A stretch of 64,000 bases of DNA from Opacimonas viscosa (GTDB lineage: Bacteria > Pseudomonadota > Gammaproteobacteria > Enterobacterales > Alteromonadaceae). The position numbers and the translations under genes are program-made. Below the pieces are notes generated by a model. It worked only from the letters and a program-made list of their open reading frames with translations. It was not told the origin of the DNA and did no database searches. Positions within the stretch are counted from its first letter, which is position 1, and the number at the start of each line of letters is the position of its first letter. The DNA is taken from assembly GCF_024199005.1 (NCBI RefSeq), contig NZ_JANATA010000002.1, positions 1 to 64,000 of the forward strand, given 5' to 3'. Of this stretch, positions 7,490 to 16,263 are shown one piece after another.

Positions 7490-8638
7490 ATGTCAGACTT
7501 TTTTCACCCCAAATTCCCCGATTCAAATAGCCTTCGTACCCAAGCTAAAAAACGTATGCCTGCGTTTGCATTTGAGTATTTAGAAGGAGGGTGTATTGAT
7601 GAGATTGGTTTGCATCGCAATGCCAACGAGTTACAAGATGTACGACTACGTAGTCAACTTCTAACACCGTCAGTGACACCAGATACATCCGTGGAGTTAT
7701 TTGGTGATACGTATGCCGCTCCCTTCGGTGTTGCCCCTGTTGGTTTACAAGGGTTAATGTGGCCGAATGCGCCAGAAATTTTAGCCAAAGCAGCAGCTAA
7801 ACAAAATATTCCTTATGTCTTAAGTACGGTATCCTCATCCAGTTTAGAGCGTATTGCTGAAGTCTCGGAAGGTAAAGCTTGGTTTCAACTATACAATCCT
7901 ACCAATGATGATACCCGTGCCGATCTCCTCAAGCGAATCAAAGCCGCTGGCTATAAAAACATTATGGTGACAGTCGATGTTCCTACCTTTGGGTATCGCG
8001 TTAATGACATCAAAAATGGCTTATCGATGCCGCCCAAAATGAATCTTAAAAATATTATTGAAATGCTCAAGAATCCTGCTTGGTTACTCGCGACAGCAAA
8101 AGCAGGTGAGCCTCAAATGGAAACGCTTAAACCATATATGCCGCCAGGTATGCCAGCTGATCAACTGGCTTCATTTATGAACACTACTGTGATGGGGCCA
8201 GTGGATGCGGAGGCATTGCAAGTCCTGCGTGATAAATGGGACGGTAACTTAATTATTAAGGGCGTTGTCAATGCTGAAGATGTCGCCAAAGCTGTTGCTA
8301 TAGGTGCTGATGGTGTTGTGTTATCTAATCACGGTGCTCGTCAACTCGATTGTGGCGAATCCAGTATTGCAGGCCTGCAACAGCTCCAAGGTCAATACAA
8401 AGATAAGATCAAGTTATTGTTTGATAGTGGTGTCCGCAGTGGAACTGACGTCGCAGCCGCTATGGCGAGTGGGGCAGACTTTACTTTTCTTGGACGGACG
8501 TTTGTCTACGCGGTTGCTGCGCTTGGAGAAAACGGTGGCGAGCATGCGATCAATATGTTGCTAAAACAATATATCCAGGTTTTGAGCCAGCTCAAATGTG
8601 CCCATAGTCGGGATTTACCTAAGTTTTTAGCCAAGTAA
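7490..8638 (+). CDS. FMN-dependent alpha-hydroxy-acid dehydrogenase (L-lactate dehydrogenase/glycolate oxidase family)
   Basis: The protein is 382 residues from ATG 7490; an ATG at 7478 lies only about 11 bp past the predicted transcription start. The TIM-barrel flavoenzyme motifs are present: FEYLEGG near residue 26, WFQLYNP near 126, VTVDVPTFGYR, IIKGVV with the FMN-contacting Lys, SNHGARQLD with the active-site His and Arg near 280, and DSGVRSGTDV near 312. It should oxidise L-lactate, glycolate or a similar 2-hydroxy acid to the keto acid. A Fur-box-like palindrome covers its promoter. An LrgA/LrgB pair follows. Exact substrate unresolved. Confidence 0.85.
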   Translation: MSDFFHPKFPDSNSLRTQAKKRMPAFAFEYLEGGCIDEIGLHRNANELQDVRLRSQLLTPSVTPDTSVELFGDTYAAPFGVAPVGLQGLMWPNAPEILAKAAAKQNIPYVLSTVSSSSLERIAEVSEGKAWFQLYNPTNDDTRADLLKRIKAAGYKNIMVTVDVPTFGYRVNDIKNGLSMPPKMNLKNIIEMLKNPAWLLATAKAGEPQMETLKPYMPPGMPADQLASFMNTTVMGPVDAEALQVLRDKWDGNLIIKGVVNAEDVAKAVAIGADGVVLSNHGARQLDCGESSIAGLQQLQGQYKDKIKLLFDSGVRSGTDVAAAMASGADFTFLGRTFVYAVAALGENGGEHAINMLLKQYIQVLSQLKCAHSRDLPKFLAK

Positions 8639-8714
8639 CTCGCCCTGAAATGAGGTAATCTTGGCACCCGTTGTGGGATCCCAAACTATCTCGTACCAAA
8701 GTGATTTTAGGAGA

Positions 8715-9113
8715 ATGTATATATTTACTTTATTTAAATCATTTGCTCAGCACATCTTGGCCATTTTTACATTGATTGGGATATTTTTACTGGGCCAAAA
8801 ATTAACTATTTTTATTGCTCTGCCTGCCGCTTTACTTGGCTTGCTTGTGTTGTTAATACTGTTATTGTTATTAGGACGAGTGCCCGATTTTTTAGCCCAG
8901 ACGACACCTCTATACTTGCGGTTTATGTCAGTATTTTTTATTCCAGCGATTGTCGGTGGCTGGTTATTCAAAGACATTGTTGTTGCGAATTTTTGGCCAA
9001 TTTTCATTGCTATTTTAGGGACGACCGCACTGAGTTTGCTGTTGACTTTGGGGTTAGCCAAAGCTTTGTTACCGAAAACGGACCATGACGCAAAAAATTC
9101 GGAGCGCTGCTAA
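8715..9113 (+). CDS. CidA/LrgA family membrane protein
   Basis: About 132 residues with four hydrophobic segments (SFAQHILAIFTLIGIFLLG, then a Leu-rich stretch, FFIPAIVGGWLF, and a C-terminal helix), as in LrgA/CidA. The frame could begin earlier at TTG 8661 behind GAGG; ATG 8715 fits the family start, though AGGAG lies very close to it. Its stop overlaps the start of the LrgB-like gene by one base. LrgAB-type pairs, first described as holin/antiholin-like, include pyruvate transporters in Bacillus and a glycolate/glycerate transporter in plastids. Beside a hydroxy-acid dehydrogenase, organic-acid transport is the likelier role here. Confidence 0.75.
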   Translation: MYIFTLFKSFAQHILAIFTLIGIFLLGQKLTIFIALPAALLGLLVLLILLLLLGRVPDFLAQTTPLYLRFMSVFFIPAIVGGWLFKDIVVANFWPIFIAILGTTALSLLLTLGLAKALLPKTDHDAKNSERC

Positions 9114-9829
9114 TGTTAGCTTGGGAATCTTTGCTAGACACTTTGCCAACCTCTATATCAGACGTCGCTCTGTGGACAGCGGTTGTTGTTCTTAGTTATG
9201 CCTTTGCTTTAAGAGTTGCAGTGTGGACGAAGCATAATGTGTTACTGCATCCTTTGTTGTTGAGTTCGATGTTAGTTTTGTTGTTTGCTTTAGGACTTAC
9301 CACACCAGTAACAGAAGTTGTGGAACATATCAGTATTCTTTATTGGTTGTTAGGTCCTGTAACGGTAGCGCTTGCCTTACCCGTCTATAGCCAAATCTCC
9401 GTGATAAAAAAATTAGGTGGACGAATTCTTTTACCTATTTTGTTAGGTGGGACTTTAGCCCCTTTGACTGCATGGTTGGTGTTTTGGTTAAGTGGCTTAG
9501 AAGAGGTACTGCAACTCACTATCCTGACCAAATCCATCACGACACCACTAGCGATGGATACTGCGAAAATTATCGGTGGGATCCCAGAGTTATCAGTATT
9601 GTTTTTGATGATAACAGGGATTTTTTCAGCCATTATCATTGGCCCATTGCTCACTCAGTTACACATCAAAGACGACCGTATATCGGGGTTGAGTTTGGGT
9701 ACGATAGCGCATGCCATTGGTACGGCTAAAGCATTACAAATCTCAGAGCAAGCAGGAGCTTTTGCAACATTAGCACTATGTGTAAACGGCATCGCTACAG
9801 CCATTATAATGAGTGCTGTACTTGGCTAA
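9113..9829 (+). CDS. LrgB/CidB family membrane protein
   Basis: The 238-residue protein has six or seven hydrophobic segments. It shows family blocks PVTVALALPVYSQ near residue 83, the TKSITTPLAMD motif near 139, and LGTIAHAIGTAKALQI near 196. It is translated from an ATG overlapping the TAA of the LrgA-like gene, so the two probably form one complex. Together with the dehydrogenase upstream it gives a small gene set for 2-hydroxy/2-keto acid handling. Assignment to LrgB is firm; the substrate is inferred from characterised relatives. Confidence 0.85.
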   Translation: MLAWESLLDTLPTSISDVALWTAVVVLSYAFALRVAVWTKHNVLLHPLLLSSMLVLLFALGLTTPVTEVVEHISILYWLLGPVTVALALPVYSQISVIKKLGGRILLPILLGGTLAPLTAWLVFWLSGLEEVLQLTILTKSITTPLAMDTAKIIGGIPELSVLFLMITGIFSAIIIGPLLTQLHIKDDRISGLSLGTIAHAIGTAKALQISEQAGAFATLALCVNGIATAIIMSAVLG

Positions 9830-9984
9830 CAGTTGGCTAATAGTTAGCAGAGAACGGGTTGCAACTAACGAAAAACCGGCCATTCATAGCCTTGTCGAGT
9901 TCCGTTTATTCCCAAAATATCGCTCAAGAAACAGGGTGTTTTTCCGATAAAAGGATATCTAAATACACCAGTTTGATTTTTCCT

Positions 9985-10983
9985 ATGCCTTTGTCAGTGT
10001 TGATTTGTGATGACTCTCTAGTCGCTCGAAAACAAGTCGCTAAATGCCTCCCCCAAGACTGGGACGTCGATATTCATTTTGCCAAACATGGCAAAGAAGC
10101 CATTGAGCAAATCCAGGCCGGAAAAGGCCAAATTTTATTACTCGATCTGAACATGCCAGTGATGGATGGCTACCAAACATTAGATGCGATTCAATCGGGT
10201 CAGTTTACGACGAAAACGATCGTCATTTCAGGAGATATTCAACCCGAAGCGCATCATCGAGTCACCGCTTTGGGAGCCGTCGATTTTATTGAAAAGCCTG
10301 TCAATCCAGGGGAATTACAAGATGTTTTACGACAACATCACCTGTTAGAAATGCAGGAACCTACCAAAGAAAACCCTGCTTTACCGCTTGCTTTACAAGA
10401 TATTTATCAGGAAATGACGAATGTTGCGATGGGGCAGGCGGGTGAACACCTAGCCCGGATCATGAATGTGTTTGTAAAACTACCCATTCCAAATGTGAAT
10501 CTGATTGAAGTTTCAGAAATTCATATGATGCTTAAAGACATTGAGTCTCATGAGCGAGTATCAGCAGTATGCCAAGGCTTTATAGGTGGTGGTGTAACTG
10601 GTGAGGCGGTATGTATGTTATCGGATTCTTCCTTTGGTGATATTGCCAAGATTCTCAATATCCAATCATCGGTAGACGATCAACTACAACTAGAAGTATT
10701 AATGGATGCGGCTTCTGTCTTGATTGGTACATGCTTATCGGGCATTGGCCAGCAATTGGACATTTCTTTTAGACAACGCTTACCAATGATTTTAGGGCAG
10801 CACCGCAATGTATCAGAATTGATTGATAGTAACCTTCGTAAATGGCGTAAAACACTCGCGATTGAGCTCAGCTATGGCATTGAGGGGTATGATGTCCAAT
10901 GTGATCTGGTGTTACTGTTTACGGAAGAATCTATGAATACCATGAACATGAAGCTTGCGCATTTATTGGAGGACGACTTATGA
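9985..10983 (+). CDS. Response regulator with C-terminal CheX/CheC-like domain
   Basis: The 332-residue protein begins at ATG 9985 (MPLSVLICDDSLVARKQ); upstream in-frame codons do not extend the domain. Residues 1-120 form a receiver with acidic residues DD near 9, phosphorylatable Asp in LLLDLNMPVMDGYQ, Ser/Thr in VISGD and Lys in FIEKPV. Residues about 145-330 resemble the CheC/CheX/FliY phosphatase fold, including FIGGGVTGEAV and EVLMDAASVLIGTCLSGIG. Such proteins probably dephosphorylate or signal in chemotaxis-like pathways. It overlaps the PAS gene by 4 bp; no histidine kinase is adjacent. Confidence 0.8.
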   Translation: MPLSVLICDDSLVARKQVAKCLPQDWDVDIHFAKHGKEAIEQIQAGKGQILLLDLNMPVMDGYQTLDAIQSGQFTTKTIVISGDIQPEAHHRVTALGAVDFIEKPVNPGELQDVLRQHHLLEMQEPTKENPALPLALQDIYQEMTNVAMGQAGEHLARIMNVFVKLPIPNVNLIEVSEIHMMLKDIESHERVSAVCQGFIGGGVTGEAVCMLSDSSFGDIAKILNIQSSVDDQLQLEVLMDAASVLIGTCLSGIGQQLDISFRQRLPMILGQHRNVSELIDSNLRKWRKTLAIELSYGIEGYDVQCDLVLLFTEESMNTMNMKLAHLLEDDL

Positions 10984-11459
10984 GTCAAAACAGTGAAATG
11001 TTACAAATGCACTGGCTAATGGATATGGTGCAAAGCGTTGATGTTGGCATTGTGGTACTCGATAGAGAATGCAAGATCCACGTGTGGAACGACTTCATGG
11101 AGTCGCATTCTGGGCTGCTAGCAAATACAGTCAAAAACCAGACTTTGTTTGCTGTGAATAATGATATTGACAAAGAGTGGTTTATCCAAAAGACAAAGCC
11201 CGTATTTGATTTAAAAGTGAGAACCTTTATTACTTGGGAACAGCGTCCTTATTTGTTTAAATTCCCAAATTACCGTCCGATTACAGGTACCGAAGACTTT
11301 ATGTATCAAAATGTCGTCATTTCAGCACTGACTTCCGCAACCGGTGCAGTCGATTATATTTCTGTTATGATTTATGACACAACAGACAAAGCCATTGCCA
11401 AAAAACAACTAGAGGCATTACAAGTTCATATGACCGAAAACGCACTACCAGTCAGATAG
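10980..11459 (+). CDS. Single PAS-domain protein
   Basis: The 159-residue soluble protein contains one PAS-like fold: VDVGIVVLDRECKIHVWNDFMESHSGL at residues 20-46 as two pieces of the core, and AVDYISVMIYDTTDKAIAKKQL at the end, typical of the last PAS strand and connector helix. No kinase, GGDEF or EAL domain follows. ATGA overlap with the response-regulator gene suggests the two work as a pair, with PAS as sensor. Its 3' end overlaps that of gspB by 15 bp, tail to tail. Confidence 0.75.
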   Translation: MSQNSEMLQMHWLMDMVQSVDVGIVVLDRECKIHVWNDFMESHSGLLANTVKNQTLFAVNNDIDKEWFIQKTKPVFDLKVRTFITWEQRPYLFKFPNYRPITGTEDFMYQNVVISALTSATGAVDYISVMIYDTTDKAIAKKQLEALQVHMTENALPVR

Positions 11460-12638
11460 TGCGTTCATTCTGAACTCTGTTCCTTGAAACGCCAAGACAA
11501 CATGTTGCGGTTCGATTTTTAAAATCCGTACATTACTGTCTATATTATCTCCCTCAGATAGACGTCGATTGTTTACTCTCACCCAACGTTCAGCATCATT
11601 GGACGAATACATATGTGCGGCAAATATCATTGGAGGCAGACGAGAAAGCGTACTCGCAGGTAATTGGTCAATCCGCGGAATGTTGTCACGCAACGTTATT
11701 TTGGGAGTATCTTGAAGCGAATTTGATCCTGTTGATGATGGGGGACGATAGCCGTTGGCTTGCTGTGCTTGTACCTCATTAGATACATTGGTTGACGTAC
11801 CAGGATCCGCTGGTACTTCCACCGTCTGCGTTTCTGCAATTAAGGGTTCTCCGAGGTCTTCTAACACTTTATTCAATCTAGCAGCAACCTCTGGAGATAC
11901 CGTGACGTTATTAGCTGTTCTGGCATTTAAAACAATGCCTTCTGCTGGGGGTTTTTCTAATGCTTCGGTATCTTTGGCTAAGGCTTCAGCTTTTGTCGTT
12001 AATTCTATATTGTCTGCTAGCTCTGATGTTTGATTTTGCTCAGCTAGTGGGGTCTCAACAGCATCCAAAGGCAGCCCAATATTGGCATTGTTTTCTGTTA
12101 ATAAAGGAGACTCATTGACAATTGTTTTGCTATCGTCTTTTGTTTGTGCCTCGGTGCGAAGAGTCTCTGATGTAGTTTGTAGTGTTGTTGCAGTATCAGG
12201 CTGCGTCAGTTTATTTGCTGCGGCAAAACCTAACGCACCACCTAAAACAATCACCAAGGTAAAGATTCCTACTTGTTTGCCTAATACTTCCCAACGTGAC
12301 GGCAAAGCTTGTAAGGAAGGTAAAAATAAACTGCGGTTAAACTGCTCGGACATACTTGAATCAACATTTCGCTGTTGGTCTTGCATAAATAATTGTTGAG
12401 TTTGCGTCTTTGGTACACCTACAGCAGGTTCCTCGGCATCGGTCACAGCTAAACCTATACTGTTATTTAAATCAATTTCAAGCTCCTGCACTCCCATCTC
12501 GGTGAGGCCTTTAACCATGTCATAAGAGGGGATGATCCCTGATTTTTTGATGCGAACAGGACCATTTTGGACAGTAATCTGAAGTACCATCATCCCAGGT
12601 TTGAGTTCGCTGATTGGGATAATCTTAGATGAGGACAT
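11445..12638 (-). CDS. gspB: GspB-like type II secretion assembly protein with DUF3391-like N-terminus
   Basis: Starts at ATG 12638, 5 bp after GGAGG; an in-frame GTG at 12644 lies inside that site. The 397 residues comprise a cytoplasmic N-terminal segment (residues 8-58, ISELKPGMMVLQITVQNGP onward) resembling the DUF3391 module of HD-GYP proteins, one transmembrane helix at about 118-140, a long Thr/Glu/Ala-rich periplasmic linker, and a C-terminal GspB domain (about 320-397, LPPMIFAAHMYS, WVRVNNRRLSEGD). GspA/GspB pairs (ExeAB in Aeromonas) help insert the secretin through peptidoglycan. It overlaps gspA by 14 bp. The N-terminal module is an unusual addition. Confidence 0.8.
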   Translation of the reverse strand: MSSSKIIPISELKPGMMVLQITVQNGPVRIKKSGIIPSYDMVKGLTEMGVQELEIDLNNSIGLAVTDAEEPAVGVPKTQTQQLFMQDQQRNVDSSMSEQFNRSLFLPSLQALPSRWEVLGKQVGIFTLVIVLGGALGFAAANKLTQPDTATTLQTTSETLRTEAQTKDDSKTIVNESPLLTENNANIGLPLDAVETPLAEQNQTSELADNIELTTKAEALAKDTEALEKPPAEGIVLNARTANNVTVSPEVAARLNKVLEDLGEPLIAETQTVEVPADPGTSTNVSNEVQAQQANGYRPPSSTGSNSLQDTPKITLRDNIPRIDQLPASTLSRLPPMIFAAHMYSSNDAERWVRVNNRRLSEGDNIDSNVRILKIEPQHVVLAFQGTEFRMNALSDW

Positions 12639-13542
12639 AACCACCTCCTAAACCAAATCCTACCAGTAGTGCACCCACAAAACATGCCGCTAGATACCAC
12701 CTTTGGTACTGAGTTTGACGTTGAGCAACCACATCATCGCCTAAAATTTGCTGGGCAGCTGCAATGAATAGATGTTTGGGAACGACGGCAGTTTGCTTCG
12801 TAAAACTAAGCGTCAATGCTCGGTCACACAATAAGTTAATCACCCTTGGGATCCCTCCGGTAATCTGAAAGACCGTCTTGATTGTGGCTGGGCTAAACAT
12901 ACTAATATCACCATCGGCGACATTTAAGCGATGGGCGATGTAGTGTTTGACTTCTTCATTATTCAAAGGCAGCAGGTGATAACGAGCAGTAATGCGTTGG
13001 GCTAATTGCCTGAGTTCATTGCGTTGTAATAATTCTTGGAGTTCTGGTTGCCCAATCAACACCACTTTTAAGAGTTTTTCCCGATGTGTTTCTAGGTTAG
13101 TTAATAAACGTAACTGTTCTAACACTTCAGGTAATAAGTGCTGTGCTTCATCGATAATCAGTACCGTATTGAGCTGATTTTCATGGTTACTTGCGAGTTT
13201 CTGCAAGAGTAAATCAGTGAAGTATTTTAAACTCGCCAGAGCAGGATCATAGTCAATACCTAGTTCATCACATACCGTTGCAAGTAATTCTAATGCAGAT
13301 AAAGTAGGGTTTAGAATCATTGCCACTTGGGTATTGCTGGGGAGTTGCTGTAATAATTTTCTGGAGACCGTCGTTTTTCCAGTTCCCACCTCGCCAGTGA
13401 GCATCACAAACCCACCGCTTTCTCTTAACCCAAAAGTCAGGTGCGCCAATGCTTCTTTATGCCGAGGACTCATATATAAGTAGGCAGGGTTTGGTGCTAT
13501 AGAAAAGGGATTATCAGATAAACCAAAATAAGAAAGATACAC
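12625..13542 (-). CDS. gspA: GspA/ExeA family AAA ATPase
   Basis: The 305-residue protein starts MYLSYFGLSDNPFSIAPNP, the usual ExeA opening. It has Walker A GEVGTGKTT near residue 50, Walker B VLIIDEAQHL near 128 and sensor-like GGIPRVINLLCDRAL near 230. A single hydrophobic segment at about 280-303 anchors the C-terminus. Unlike full-length ExeA (about 550 residues) it lacks the periplasmic peptidoglycan-binding part, so it is the short ATPase form. With GspB it probably supports type II secretin assembly; the other gsp genes are not in the window. Confidence 0.85.
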   Translation of the reverse strand: MYLSYFGLSDNPFSIAPNPAYLYMSPRHKEALAHLTFGLRESGGFVMLTGEVGTGKTTVSRKLLQQLPSNTQVAMILNPTLSALELLATVCDELGIDYDPALASLKYFTDLLLQKLASNHENQLNTVLIIDEAQHLLPEVLEQLRLLTNLETHREKLLKVVLIGQPELQELLQRNELRQLAQRITARYHLLPLNNEEVKHYIAHRLNVADGDISMFSPATIKTVFQITGGIPRVINLLCDRALTLSFTKQTAVVPKHLFIAAAQQILGDDVVAQRQTQYQRWYLAACFVGALLVGFGLGGGYVLI

Positions 13543-13700
13543 GTTTGGGACGCTCCATCCACACGATGTTATTATTAGCCTATAAGCTAAACATACCAGA
13601 CGATGATGTCAAAGTTTCTCCGATAAAAAAGATTAAAAATCTGTTCGTTATTAGGCATAATGGTAAAACAATAACTATAAAATGATAACAAGGTCAGGTT

Positions 13701-14903
13701 ATGCAAGTCTATTTGGTCGGTGGCGCCGTACGCGATATGCTGTTGCAGCGTCCCGTCAAAGATCGAGATTATGTCGTTGTTGGTGCGACCGTCGAGGATA
13801 TGCTTGCGCAAGGTTTTACCCCAGTGGGTAAAGACTTCCCGGTTTTTTTACACCCCAAAACTCAGGCCGAATATGCCTTGGCGAGAACGGAACGAAAAAC
13901 CGGAACTGGCTATGGCGGTTTTAGTTTTTCAGCCGATCCTGATGTGACCTTGGCACAAGATCTACAACGTCGAGATTTAACGATAAATGCAATGGCACTT
14001 GGGGATGATGGACAAGTAATTGATCCCTATGGTGGCCAAGCAGATCTGGAAGCGCGGATATTTCGTCATGTTTCGCCAGCGTTCGAGGAAGACCCTTTGC
14101 GTGTCCTGCGTGTCGCACGATTTTTCGCGCGTTATCACGAGTACGGATTTGCAATAGCGCCTGAAACCCTCACACTGTTAAAACGTATGTGTGCCTCAGG
14201 CGAACTCAAAGCGCTGGCAGCCCCACGTGTACTCCAAGAAACCTTAACGGCAATGACGGAAAACCAGCCTTGGGTTTATTGGCAGACCCTGTTGGATATC
14301 GGTGGCCTAGATGATTGGTTTGGTGAGTTTAAAGCGATACTTAACGAACCCACCCATGCTGTAGAAATCGAACGGCTCTTAATGGGTAGGCCAAAACATG
14401 CAGGTGCAGATTTTAAGGCTCGTCCAGAACAAGCAGAGTTAGCGCTATGGGGTTATTATTTGAACGATTCTGCATTAGCGTCTTGGTTAGCAAGGCTGCC
14501 GCTAAGTAATGCAGATAAAGATATATTGGCCTTGGTGCAACAGCACCAATCAACGTTAACTAAGATATACCTAACAAGCCATACACTATTAAGAGTGCAT
14601 ACTGATAGCTCTCTAGCGTTAGATCAACATGTCGAAACAGTTTTGCGTGTTTTTGAAAAATTTGATGTAGCACGACGTCCAGAACGTCTGGAACGTTGTT
14701 TAGCGATACATGCATGGTATTGTTCAACCGTAAATCCTGATTTTTCTGCCACTGATTTCTTTGCGTTATTTATGCGTTTGCAAGCAGCGGTAAAACAAGT
14801 CGATGTCCAAAGTATCATTGCGCAAGGTTATCAAGGTGTTGCGATCAAAGCACAATTACGCGCTGAGCAACTCACTGCTTTAAAACATATTTTCTGTGTT
14901 TAA
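13701..14903 (+). CDS. cca: CCA tRNA nucleotidyltransferase
   Basis: This 400-residue class II nucleotidyltransferase adds or repairs the 3' CCA end of tRNAs. The N-terminus has [12 protein letters not shown] with the signature [11 protein letters not shown] with catalytic carboxylates, [10 protein letters not shown] near residue 91 and [16 protein letters not shown] near 130. The C-terminal half contains no recognisable HD metal motif, although E. coli Cca has an HD phosphohydrolase domain there. It should retain nucleotidyltransferase activity. The start follows a CAGGTT sequence. It is monocistronic, between gspA (divergent) and srmB. Confidence 0.93.
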   Translation: MQVYLVGGAVRDMLLQRPVKDRDYVVVGATVEDMLAQGFTPVGKDFPVFLHPKTQAEYALARTERKTGTGYGGFSFSADPDVTLAQDLQRRDLTINAMALGDDGQVIDPYGGQADLEARIFRHVSPAFEEDPLRVLRVARFFARYHEYGFAIAPETLTLLKRMCASGELKALAAPRVLQETLTAMTENQPWVYWQTLLDIGGLDDWFGEFKAILNEPTHAVEIERLLMGRPKHAGADFKARPEQAELALWGYYLNDSALASWLARLPLSNADKDILALVQQHQSTLTKIYLTSHTLLRVHTDSSLALDQHVETVLRVFEKFDVARRPERLERCLAIHAWYCSTVNPDFSATDFFALFMRLQAAVKQVDVQSIIAQGYQGVAIKAQLRAEQLTALKHIFCV

Positions 14904-14954
14904 ATGGATGTGTGGTAGACTTAGACATTAAGTTATTAGTCAAAGAATCTCCTT

Positions 14955-16217
14955 ATGTTTGCTCAGTTAGAACTTCACGAAGCTTTATGTAATGCCATTG
15001 CCGATATGGGTTACACCAAGCCAACCACTATCCAACAGGAAGTCATTCCATTAGCGATGGAAGGCCAAGATATTCTTGCCTCATCGCCAACAGGTACGGG
15101 GAAAACCGCTGCTTTTTTACTACCTGCTGCGCAATTTATTTTGGACTTCCCGCGCCAGCAACACGGTGCTACACGTATCTTAATTTTATCTCCGACACGT
15201 GAATTGGCATTGCAGATCTATGAGCAAGCACAAGCTATAACAGCACATACCGATATTGTTTGTGGTTTGATCACTGGCGGCATTAACTATGGCACGGATA
15301 GAGAAACCTTAGAGCAAAACCTTGATATTTTAGTCGCTACTCCAGGTCGTTTGTTTGAACATATCGAAAAAGAAAGTTTCGATTGCCGGGACATTGAGAT
15401 GTTGATCTTAGATGAAGCCGACCGCATGCTCGACATGGGATTTAGTGATGTGGTTAATCAAATCTCCTCTGAGGCACGCTGGCGCAAACAAAGTATGTTA
15501 TTTTCTGCCACATTAGAAGGTGGCGGTATTGATAAATTTGCCAAAGATATTCTGCAAGAACCCGTTAGCGTTGAAGCTGTTCCATCACGAGCAGAAAAAA
15601 ACAAAGTCTTGCAGTGGTATCATCTGTGCGATGATATCCATCACAAATATGCTCTATTGAAACACCTACTAACCGCCCAAGTTGAGACGGCCATTGTCTT
15701 TGTGAAAAGCAGAGAGCGTCTCCAACAACTCAAAGATAAATTAGCATCTGATGGGATTGAGGTCTGCTGGTTGCAAGGAGAAATGCCTCAGGACAAACGT
15801 ATGGACGCTATGGCGCGGTTTAAATCCAAACAAGTGAATATTTTGGTTGCCACAGACGTGGCTGCTCGCGGTATTGATGTAGAAGATGTATCTCACGTTA
15901 TTAACTTTGATATGCCTCGTCGTGCAGATGTGTATTTACACAGAATTGGTCGTACAGCTAGAGCGGGTGCTAAAGGTACTGCAATATCACTTGTAGAGGC
16001 TCATGATTACTGGGTTTTACCAAAGATAGAGAGATACATCAAAGAACCACTTAAGGCGCGTTTTATTGATGGTTTGCGTCCTTTTAACAAAGCACCTGTG
16101 ATTAAAAAACCTAAAAAATCAAAAGTAAAAGCGAAAACAAAAGCGAAAAACTCCGCCAAGAAAGGCAAGAAAAGAGTAGGGCGCGGACCTAAAAATGGCC
16201 CTGCTGGTAAAAAATAG
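14955..16217 (+). CDS. srmB: DEAD-box ATP-dependent RNA helicase SrmB
   Basis: The 420-residue helicase has motif Q near residue 28, motif I SSPTGTGKTAA near 44, PTRELALQ, TPGRLFEH, motif II LDEADRMLDMGF near 152, motif III SAT, and in domain 2 VATDVAARGIDVEDV and HRIGRTARAG. A Lys-rich basic tail (residues 375-420) probably binds RNA. Sequence and length are closest to SrmB, which assists early 50S ribosome assembly; RhlE-like helicases are the alternative. Transcribed alone, 51 bp after cca. Confidence 0.85.
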   Translation: MFAQLELHEALCNAIADMGYTKPTTIQQEVIPLAMEGQDILASSPTGTGKTAAFLLPAAQFILDFPRQQHGATRILILSPTRELALQIYEQAQAITAHTDIVCGLITGGINYGTDRETLEQNLDILVATPGRLFEHIEKESFDCRDIEMLILDEADRMLDMGFSDVVNQISSEARWRKQSMLFSATLEGGGIDKFAKDILQEPVSVEAVPSRAEKNKVLQWYHLCDDIHHKYALLKHLLTAQVETAIVFVKSRERLQQLKDKLASDGIEVCWLQGEMPQDKRMDAMARFKSKQVNILVATDVAARGIDVEDVSHVINFDMPRRADVYLHRIGRTARAGAKGTAISLVEAHDYWVLPKIERYIKEPLKARFIDGLRPFNKAPVIKKPKKSKVKAKTKAKNSAKKGKKRVGRGPKNGPAGKK

Positions 16218-16263
16218 ATAGCTGAAAAGCGAGATATCCAAACGTTCAATACAGGATGACCGA

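Noticed and set aside
8747-9061. 104-residue minus frame opposite the LrgA-like gene
   Set aside because: It is antisense to a membrane-protein gene whose hydrophobic pattern and overlap with lrgB-like gene are typical; the antisense product is low-quality basic sequence.
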